A stretch of 64,000 bases of DNA from Cryptomeria japonica (lineage: Eukaryota; Streptophyta; Pinopsida; Cupressales; Cupressaceae). Made by a program: the position numbers and the translations under genes. Location: NCBI RefSeq assembly GCF_030272615.1, contig NC_081412.1, forward strand, positions 540,472,335-540,536,334, read 5' to 3'. The notes beneath the pieces were generated by a model. It was not told the origin of the DNA. It saw nothing but the letters and a program-made list of their open reading frames with translations, and did not search any database. Below, piece by piece: positions 56,816 to 64,000 of this stretch (its first letter is position 1; every line of letters starts with the position of its first letter).

Positions 56816-57264
56816 TGTAACGTCGGTCGTACTATTTCATGCTTCCGATATATATATTAATTTGATTACATATACTAATATGTTAACATTAACTAATGAT
56901 AAATAAAACCAAAGTTAACTTATCGCGTTTGACCAACGGTTACACCGTTCATGGTATCCGGTGGTAAAGCGATTCTCAAACAAGTTGCACTCCTTCCAAT
57001 CGGGTAAGTAAACGGTGACTAGTTTATATACTGTGGTGAGAGGTACGTAGGGAAGAGATGTGTCTTCCCACGTGGGAAGACATATCTCTTCACTACGTAA
57101 CCCCCCATCCACTTATATAGCATGCTTACATTGAGGAGGATATACACACCGAAATTGATAAGTGTGGTGCATCTTTAAAACACGCTATAGCAGATAAAAT
57201 ACAACTTTCAGATCATATCTCCATCTCTTCTATTTTGATCACAGAATTTTGAAAGAACTTAACA
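56816..57264 (+). mobile_element. Copia 2, 5' LTR (449 bp)
   Basis: Starts TGTAACGTCGGTCG and ends GAACTTAACA, followed by TGGTATCAAAGC (57265-57276), a Met-type primer site with one change. Contains a 54-bp near-perfect palindrome centred on a CACGTG G-box (57045-57098). Inserted into copia 1. Confidence 0.75.
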
Positions 57265-57363
57265 TGGTATCAAAGCGAAGTTAAGGAGGATCATATTAAA
57301 ATTCTGTAACAATCTCATAAACTTTCACCAGGCTCTTACTAAGATCACATTCCCATAATCCTA

Positions 57364-57666
57364 ATGGCAACCGGAGTTAGGTTTGAAGATAGATTAGATG
57401 CAGCATCAAATTTTGTATCTTGGAAATTCAGGATCATGCTTGTTTTGAAAGAAAATAAAATTGACTCCCATGTCAAAAGTGAAATTCCTAAACCCTTTGA
57501 TGATACAGAGAAAATTCAGTGGAGCAAGGACAATGAGAAGGCCCTTAAGATAATTGTGGATTCAGTAAGGACCACATTGTACTAGTTATTTCTAGATATG
57601 AGACGGCCTTTCAAATGTTCAAAGCACTAGCTCACATTTATGAAATCAACAACACTAGCAGGGCTC
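57364..57666 (+). pseudogene. gag: Copia 2 gag, N-terminal part
   Basis: Starts MATGVRFEDRLDAASNFVSW and continues KFRIMLVLKENKIDSHV, an N-terminal Ty1/copia gag (UBN2-like) pattern of a conserved W plus LKENKI. A stop at 57583-57585. Shifted-frame gag continues to 57666, where the next LTR element is inserted. Confidence 0.7.
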
Positions 57667-58615
57667 TGTTGACGTGTATTTTGTACACCATCATACACAG
57701 AATAAAATACCGACAGGCATCTTATCCTCTCTTGAGAAAATAGTCTCTAACTGCTGAAGATCTGCAAAAAGGATCAGTTAGATAGACTCCAAGGTTCTTT
57801 TAGTGGGGTCTCCACGTGTGGACAAGCTTTTTTAGTGGTATGATGTGATTTGCTGTTTCCTCCAAGGCGTCTTACGGATTCAAAAGTTCGAAGATTTTAC
57901 TAAACTAAAAGGAACTTTCAAAAAAATGGAAAAAGGACAGGATTTAAGGAAGTCTAATCTAGCCTAACCCTATGAACGACTTAGCATGAATGAGATTTGG
58001 CAAGACTCAACCAACTTCAATTTTGCCATAAGGTAACAACTCAATTGAAATTAGTGCGATCTTCTAAGGTAATAATGGTGTTCAATGCATCAAAGACCAA
58101 GGACACTACTACGAAGGTACATATCCTAGATGCGAAAATGCTTGAAGGTTAAGGACTCAAAATGTTTTCCAGTCGACCACGCAAGGCGTTCCTACAATCA
58201 GCAAGAAGCTAGTGGTTTGGATAGCGAGTCCTACCAAATATCAAATCTCACACTTAGCCTTTCAAATTAACAAACTACTTTGATTGAGCGTGATTCAAGT
58301 ACATCCAACAACCATGAAGATAACTTAAGAAATTTGCAACAAAACACCATAACTTCAATATTTTATTGATTTCCAAGTCATCATATACAACAATTGCTTG
58401 AATCTCTCTCTTCAAGACTCAATCTTGCTACAAAATAAAATTTGCTTCTAACTCTAACTATTATCTCTCACACTTCTTCACTATTTTTCTATTAACTCCA
58501 ATGAAATGAAAAATGGAGGTATAAATAGCATCCCCAATTACAATGAAAGGTCCAGATTGAAAGTAAATCAATGGATAAGATCATGACACCTAAACCCTAA
58601 TTAGGGTTTGTTACA
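57667..58615 (-). mobile_element. LTR (949 bp) of the element carrying the intact accessory ORF
   Basis: Plus-strand ends TGTTGACGTG and GTTTGTTACA. It interrupts the copia 2 gag. As the element is on the minus strand, this is its 3' LTR. A minus-strand TATTTATACC lies near 58516. The inner edge carries a perfect palindrome AAACCCTAATTAGGGTTT (58592-58609). The 5' LTR would be beyond the window. Confidence 0.7.
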
Positions 58616-58619
58616 AATG

Positions 58620-58637
58620 ACCTCCTTTTTACTGAAC
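58620..58637 (-). other. Candidate polypurine tract
   Basis: Minus strand CAGTAAAAAGGAGG ends four bases before the LTR edge, between the ORF stop (58712) and the LTR. Confidence 0.55.
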
Positions 58638-58711
58638 AATATTAAATACATAGCCAAATATTAAATTTGGCACAAAAATCTAGGAGGTATCAACCAATGA
58701 GAAATAAGATG

Positions 58712-61700
58712 TCATGTCATCTGTAACAACCTTTCATCTAGAATCTTATTCCCTTTCCAATTCTCTTTCTTAGCATATGCAATGAATTTTGTCACGATTC
58801 CTTCGATTTCTGTGCTTGGAATCTCGGGAAGATTCTTGATACTCTCTTCTAAGTGGATAACCTGATCAAATGCATCTAGAAGAGCTGTGTCCCAAGTAGG
58901 TTCAAGTTCCTTTGTTCTATCAATCAGGAGCATGGTGGCATACATCTGATCATACTGCTCATCTGTAACATCTGCGTCCTTGCGAAAGATGATCTTGATT
59001 CTATCTTCAAATTCTTGTAAATCCACATCTGTCTCGACCTCGATCCTTCTGCCAAGAATGGTACGAAGTACCTCAAATACTCTGTCCTGGATCGGATTGA
59101 TCACCTCCTCAACTTGACCACATCTAACACTGATGTCCTCAAAGAGAACACTCTTTATATGGAGTAAGGTTGACCACTGAAACAAACTGTGAGAATCACC
59201 TTCTAAGATCCTCTCTTGTGCTAAAATTCTTCTGGATGTGTGTCTTATAACTTTCAAGACAGGGATGACAACGTCCTTGGTATGGGCAAATGCAGCTACT
59301 GTTGCCATCAATCTGTGAATAATCTCAAAAACTTGGATAGCCTGATGGGTGATCTTCGACATCCTTGTAACAAACTCAATGGCCACCGTGTGAGATCTAT
59401 CCATCCAACTACATGTACGCTGGACCATATTCCTGAATCTTTCTGCTTCATTGATTGATTGAAGGGGCAATGCCTGCAATGGTGATCTAACTGGATCCTG
59501 ACGTCCCAAAGGTTCATTGATGTGACTGAAATATGTCCTCCATGCACCGACCTCTTTCTCAAGCTTTCTATTCTTTTCTACTTCTTCTCTAAACTTGTCC
59601 TTCAATGCCTCAAATGTGTCGGTGGCATCATCTAAAGTCTGCTCTGCTGTGGACGGTCCTAACTCAATAGTCTGTATATGATAGTCTTCTGCTAGGATCT
59701 CACCCTCATATTTGTCTGCTGCCGGTGTAGCTATCTGCAGTTTTCTAGATCCAGTCTCATCTCGAACCATCTTGGACATCTTTGTAGCCTTCTTCTTCTC
59801 TGTTGTCATATGTGAACGTCGAACAAGGCTCTCTAAATCAATTGCACTGTCCTCGTCCTCAATTACGATCACCTTAGTCAATCTTTCCTTCAACCAATCT
59901 GGGATATTTGATCTTGTCTCTTGAACTTGAATCTCTTTATGTACCATTTCTTCTTGTCTGGGAGGAGATGTTACTTCATTATCATTATCTAAATCATAGT
60001 CTTGGAGAGATCCATCGGATGAAACATGCTGTGCCTGTTCTTCTCCCTGTCTGTCATTCTGTACCATCGATTCCATGGATTCTTCCACTCGAACTGTTCT
60101 ATTCTCTGGCCTGGAAGAAGTACCTGGTGTTTGATCTTTGTTAGCACCTTGCTTTTTCTTGGAAGGCTCTTTCTTTTCTGATCTTTCCTTTCTCTTTGAA
60201 CCTCTCGAATGGAGATTGCCCTCACTGGCACATCGAAGGTTACCTTCACCTGAATTCCTAGGATTAGGATTGCCTTCACTAACACTGGCTCCACCTTCGG
60301 CTGGCTTTTCTTCCAAAGTAAAAGACATGGCTATGCCTTGTTCTCTCAACTTCTGATGCTGAACGTCTACCCATCTGCGAGTACAAGACAAGACTGGTGC
60401 CATCAAATCATCTAAATCCACGGCCTCGGGCTCATTCCAATTCAAACTTATTGTTTTGCTTTCTCTATCGTATGAAGATTGGATGTGCCTGCCGTTGTCC
60501 TGAGCTTGGTCGGCCACTCTGTAAATCTTACATTTCCTGATGAAATCCAAAGGCAATCTAGAATGTATCTTTCGTTTCACTTCGAGATCATCTAGGAGAT
60601 TCATCATAAAATCTTCAATCTGGTACTCATGTCTAAATCTTCTACCGACCGTCTCCTCTAAATGTCCATGTGGATCAAAACTATTCCTCCAAGCAAAAGA
60701 TGAAAAAGGATACAAGGCTAACTCCTTCTCTGCGTCATCCATGGCTAAGACATTAGGACATACCTCAACTGAATTACCCAAAATAATAGGTACCTGAACT
60801 CCATTCTGATGTCTGTGTCTGAATGCCTTCACATATGCTGCCAACTGCCTTGTTACTTCAAGTAACACAATTCTATCTGTCGGGTATCTCGGCAACATGT
60901 ATGGAGGTAAAGGACATCCATACACTCTAATGTAAGTGAACTTGGGAAACTGAATGAACCAAGCACCGTACCTCTTGATGAACTCCTGGGCATCCTGAGA
61001 TAATCTGTTGTGAATCCCTCCTTGCAACGTCCTTGTGATGTTCATCGTGAAAGTATCATTGATTAACTTGTAGTTCTTCCCTGGTGGATGATGCAAGTAG
61101 GTATAGGATTCACAAACTCTGACCTCGCCGGGTCCTCTTCCAATCACTCCTCTGTGAGGTAGTCCTGCGTACTCAACGCTCCTGATTAAGGCATAGATGA
61201 CGTATGAACTCATGTGGAAGGACTTAGTAGCCCTGAGTCTTCTCAACTGTACGTCTAAGCAATGGCTAATTATCCTAGCCCAATGTATTGTACCCTTTCC
61301 TTGAACAATCACCTGGATGAAGTAAAACATCCATTTCTCAAAATAGAAGGCATGAGGTGCTCCTGTAACTCTGTTGAGCATGGTAATCAAATCTCTATAC
61401 TCCTCCTGGAAATCAATCCTGTGTGGTGTGTTCGGTACTTTGCTCAGACGGGGACGACTCTTAAGTAGCCAGTTCTTGTTGATTATGCTTAGGCAAGCAT
61501 CTGGATCATCATCGTACATTGATCTGGCTCCTTCAATGCTCTTGTATATCATGTCCCTGTGCTCTGGAAGATGGAAGGCTTCACTTATGGCTTCCTCTGA
61601 AAGGTACGCCAAAGTGTTTCCTTCATTGGACACAATTGTCCTGGACTGTGGATTGTAGTGACGGGCACACTCGATCATCAACTCGTGGCACTGAATGGCT

Positions 61701-61933
61701 GGAGGAAAACCGGCCGCCTTGATGATGCCACTCTCTATTATTCTCCGGGCGACAGGTGATGGCTTGCCGATGTAAGGGACCTCTCGGAACTTCTTCGTGC
61801 TAAAGTTCCCCAAGTTGGTATCTCCAATGTTGCTCCACTTGGACACGATCTTGGTCTCCACTTCTTCGGTCTTCTGATCTTCTTTCATGAGAGCCGAGCG
61901 ACTGGTGGATGCTCCCGCCTTTGGGGTCGCCAT
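58712..61933 (-). CDS. Intact accessory ORF of an LTR element, 1073 aa, function unknown
   Basis: Start chosen at MATPKAGAST (61933), since the decayed copy also begins at this point. The 27 codons before it read as unrelated sequence after a possible splice acceptor. No gag, RT, integrase, RNase H or transposase motif. Layout (residues from this start): about 60-460 helical, with AGFPPAIQ, EEYRDLITMLNRVTGAP, ARIISHCLDVQLRRLRATKS and RNSFDPHGHLEETVGRRFRH; about 540-710 disordered, Lys/Glu-rich, with an NLS-like SKRKERSEKKEPSKKK and three SEGN/GEGN words; about 770-800 coiled coil (EVEKNRKLEKEV); about 810-1073 helical. The first part is reminiscent of the plant transposon-associated domain found in angiosperm retroelements, but I cannot confirm that. 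Confidence 0.85.
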   Translation of the reverse strand: MATPKAGASTSRSALMKEDQKTEEVETKIVSKWSNIGDTNLGNFSTKKFREVPYIGKPSPVARRIIESGIIKAAGFPPAIQCHELMIECARHYNPQSRTIVSNEGNTLAYLSEEAISEAFHLPEHRDMIYKSIEGARSMYDDDPDACLSIINKNWLLKSRPRLSKVPNTPHRIDFQEEYRDLITMLNRVTGAPHAFYFEKWMFYFIQVIVQGKGTIHWARIISHCLDVQLRRLRATKSFHMSSYVIYALIRSVEYAGLPHRGVIGRGPGEVRVCESYTYLHHPPGKNYKLINDTFTMNITRTLQGGIHNRLSQDAQEFIKRYGAWFIQFPKFTYIRVYGCPLPPYMLPRYPTDRIVLLEVTRQLAAYVKAFRHRHQNGVQVPIILGNSVEVCPNVLAMDDAEKELALYPFSSFAWRNSFDPHGHLEETVGRRFRHEYQIEDFMMNLLDDLEVKRKIHSRLPLDFIRKCKIYRVADQAQDNGRHIQSSYDRESKTISLNWNEPEAVDLDDLMAPVLSCTRRWVDVQHQKLREQGIAMSFTLEEKPAEGGASVSEGNPNPRNSGEGNLRCASEGNLHSRGSKRKERSEKKEPSKKKQGANKDQTPGTSSRPENRTVRVEESMESMVQNDRQGEEQAQHVSSDGSLQDYDLDNDNEVTSPPRQEEMVHKEIQVQETRSNIPDWLKERLTKVIVIEDEDSAIDLESLVRRSHMTTEKKKATKMSKMVRDETGSRKLQIATPAADKYEGEILAEDYHIQTIELGPSTAEQTLDDATDTFEALKDKFREEVEKNRKLEKEVGAWRTYFSHINEPLGRQDPVRSPLQALPLQSINEAERFRNMVQRTCSWMDRSHTVAIEFVTRMSKITHQAIQVFEIIHRLMATVAAFAHTKDVVIPVLKVIRHTSRRILAQERILEGDSHSLFQWSTLLHIKSVLFEDISVRCGQVEEVINPIQDRVFEVLRTILGRRIEVETDVDLQEFEDRIKIIFRKDADVTDEQYDQMYATMLLIDRTKELEPTWDTALLDAFDQVIHLEESIKNLPEIPSTEIEGIVTKFIAYAKKENWKGNKILDERLLQMT

Positions 61934-62219
61934 ACCTACACAACATTTCATTATAAGAAATAGATTTTGCAATAAATAACGTAAATAAGAGAGATAAATT
62001 TTTGGAAACCTCATGATAAGTCTCTAGAGTTATCATTTCCTAAAATACAACGATTGAGCTAAGAGATATTCAAGGATCAAAATTTCAAAATTTGAAATAT
62101 GACGATAAATGAATAAAACAATAATAATTAAATCGCCATACCTCGATAGAGAGCTAACTCTAGAATGCAAAAGATAAAAATTCGCCTAGGCAAAATTGAG
62201 GTATAAAGTAATCTTCAAT

Positions 62220-62480
62220 ATGATCTCCTCAAAATTGACTTCGCCACCTCTGGAAAGAATGTGATCTTCAATTATCGCCTTGGACGTGGTCTCAAATGGA
62301 TCTTCAAATTCGTACTTTGGCGTGGTCTTCAAGTTCGCACCACCTTTTGATTGCTTACGCCACCTTGGATGGAATTCGCACCTCTTCAAACACACTTCGC
62401 ACTCCACACAAGATGATACTAGCGCCACCTTTGGATGAATGAAACTCGCGCCACCTTGGATAATATTCGCACTATCTTTG
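62220..62480. repeat. CGCCACCTTGGA-type short repeats
   Basis: The word CGCCACCT(T)TGGA recurs at 62229, 62350, 62415 and 62449 with variants, and TTCGCAC at 62333, 62380, 62395 and 62468, between the ORF start and the hairpin array. Confidence 0.6.
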
Positions 62481-62915
62481 AACACACTTAACACTTTCCT
62501 TCGTCTTCCTTAATTCGCATGTAGAGAGGTAAAATAATGATGTGAAAATAATAGTTTTCACCCCCCTATATATATAGCGCTCTCATCGATTTATCCCTTA
62601 GGCCGACTTGATAAAATATAACAATTTCAAACGATTTTTAAATGATTTGCAATGACATAACAAGGCCGACTTCCATATATGAGCACTCCAATTCGATTTT
62701 TTTTAAGTAATTAATTAACTATTAATGCCTTGCGTTTTTTATTTGAGAATTTCGATTTTAAATAAAGGCAAAAAATAATTAATAAGAGATAACGCCATAT
62801 TAAATGCCAAATAGAAATGAATTTTCAATTTTTTAAATTGATTTAGCATTTAAAGCAAATTCGAATTGTTTTAATTTGGCGCCAAAAAAATATGAAAATA
62901 AAAGGGACGTACCTC
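62481..62915. other. AT-rich spacer
   Basis: No ORF of note. Separates the short repeats from the hairpin array. Confidence 0.4.
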
Positions 62916-63966
62916 ATCGCCCTGGTCCCTTGGAGAGGGACAGGAGCGATTCACCATCTTTGGCATGATTCTTGCGTTTTCAACGTTCAACTCCTTCATC
63001 TCCATGTTGATTTTGGGATGTTTGTTGGGTCCTTCAAATTTGAATTTCATTCTTGTGCGAGCAAGTGCATCTCATGACCATTATCGCCCTAGTCCCTTGG
63101 AGAGGGACAGGAGCGATCCTAAGTTTTTTGCTTGAAATTCTCCATTTTGGTACGATCCTTTCCTTGTATCATCTTCCAGATGCCATTTAAAACCTTGTGC
63201 GTCCTTGTCTTAACGTGATTTTCAAAGAATGTCATGCGTTTTGCCTAACATCGCCCTTGTCCCTTGGAGAGGGACAGGAGCGATCTCCATGTCTTCACGT
63301 TTATCTTGTACCTTTGACCTTCAAACCTTCATTGTAAGGCGAATAATATCATCGCTGGTCCATTCCACGCACGTCCCACTCGCTTTTGCAAGGTACCTTC
63401 GATGTTATAAGGATCATCGCCCTTGTCCCTTGGAGAGGGACAGGAGCGATCCATATTTTTCCTTGATCTTGGTGACTTTTAAACTTCGATCTCCTTTGCA
63501 ACGTCTTCCCAACGATGTCCCTTACCTCGTCCATCCTCGCCTTGACTTGATCTTTGAAGAAACGTGAGTGTTTTGATAGTATCGCCTTGGTCCTTGTCCA
63601 AAGGACAGGAGCGATATGGAGCTTTTACACTATTTGGCGATGTTTGGACGTTCAAACCTTTGTGAATTATCTTCAAACGATGCCTTGGACCTTGCATAAC
63701 CTTGTGAATCTTTAACTTAGCTTAAACTTGAAGCAAAACGGGGAATCCAAAGCAAATCGCCCTGGTCCCTTGGAGAGGGACAGGAGCGATATGGTCCCTA
63801 AGTCAATTTTGGTGATTATTTAACGTTTGAAATCTTCATGCATCACCCTTCTACCTTTCCGTGGACCCTCTAAGACCTTGCGAAATCTTGTCCTTACGTA
63901 AATCTTGCTCAAAATGATCAATACATCTAACATCGCTCTGGTCCCTTCCTGAGGGACAGGAGCGAA
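62916..63966. repeat. 167-bp-period tandem array with conserved 35-bp palindromes
   Basis: Seven 35-bp cores start at 62916, 63083, 63250, 63416, 63581, 63756 and 63932 (steps 167, 167, 166, 165, 175, 176). Each begins ATCGC and ends GCGA(T/A), with inner arms GTCCCT and AGGGAC about a 5-nt centre. The intervening sequence of about 130 bp is much less conserved but still recognisably tandem (words such as AACGTTCAAACCTT and GATGCC). The array continues off the window edge. Confidence 0.95.
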
Positions 63967-64000
63967 GTTCATCATTATGTGCTTGTTCTTGTTTTTTTCA

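Noticed and set aside
61934..62014. N-terminal 27 codons of the long ORF
   Set aside because: Not shared with the decayed copy, which starts at the position of MATPKAG. Probably untranslated sequence that happens to be open.
62916..63966. CRISPR-like array (regular repeats with variable spacers)
   Set aside because: Spacers are about 130 bp and still related to each other, the context is a plant retroelement, and there are no cas genes. It is a tandem repeat with a conserved palindromic core.

Overview
The window reads as nuclear DNA from a seed plant with very large, transposon-filled introns, most like a gymnosperm or conifer. The evidence is one conserved host gene spread over more than 45 kb, old LTR retrotransposons and solo LTRs nested in one another, a plastid DNA insertion, and no bacterial-type gene organisation. 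I cannot name the species.

Host gene: five short exons on the minus strand (52896-52976, 30774-30831, about 30563-30654, 13429-13525, 7036-7125) join in phase to encode the C-terminal end of VPS33, the Sec1/Munc18-type subunit of the HOPS/CORVET vacuolar tethering complexes. About 140 codons cover 46 kb. The introns are about 22.1, 0.1, 17.0 and 6.3 kb, and the 5' exons lie beyond the right edge. Almost everything else between 7 and 64 kb is therefore probably intron or upstream intron of this gene.

Layout, left to right. 1-4516: tandem non-coding LTR element (LTRs 1661-2095 and 4082-4516). 4.5-7.0 kb: purine-rich degenerate repeat, LINE scrap, 3' flank of VPS33. 7.1-13.4 kb (last intron): short tandem repeat broken by a GAGTC-rich element, a plastid psaB fragment and a hAT-like element, then two tandem decayed hAT/DUF659 transposase copies, one split by a solo LTR. 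14.2-27.7 kb: three roughly 365-bp tandem monomers containing degenerate 5S rRNA sequence, invaded by a 9.5-kb Ty3/gypsy element (14370-23871), a solo LTR and a hAT-like element. 27.9-29.5 kb: solo LTR with a 26-bp perfect palindrome. 32.2 kb: tRNA-like sequence. 34.2-44.2 kb: old minus-strand LTR element with a decayed large ORF, split by solo LTRs. 45-48.4 kb: copia pol pseudogene and LINE 3' end. 49.7-50.6 kb: second hAT-like element. 53.4-64 kb: nest of copia 1, copia 2 and an LTR element with an intact 1073-codon ORF, whose upstream region carries a 167-bp-period array of 35-bp palindromes.

Main biological point: three LTR elements share one layout, namely (pol), an array of short repeated motifs, a large non-gag/pol accessory ORF with a C-terminal coiled coil, PPT, 3' LTR. 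The ORF is intact at 58712-61933, decayed at 34640-40887 and broken at 21401-23488. The motif differs in each element (hairpins, AAAGGGAAAA cores, GTAC words). This accessory-ORF family and its arrays are the best candidate for a poorly described system.
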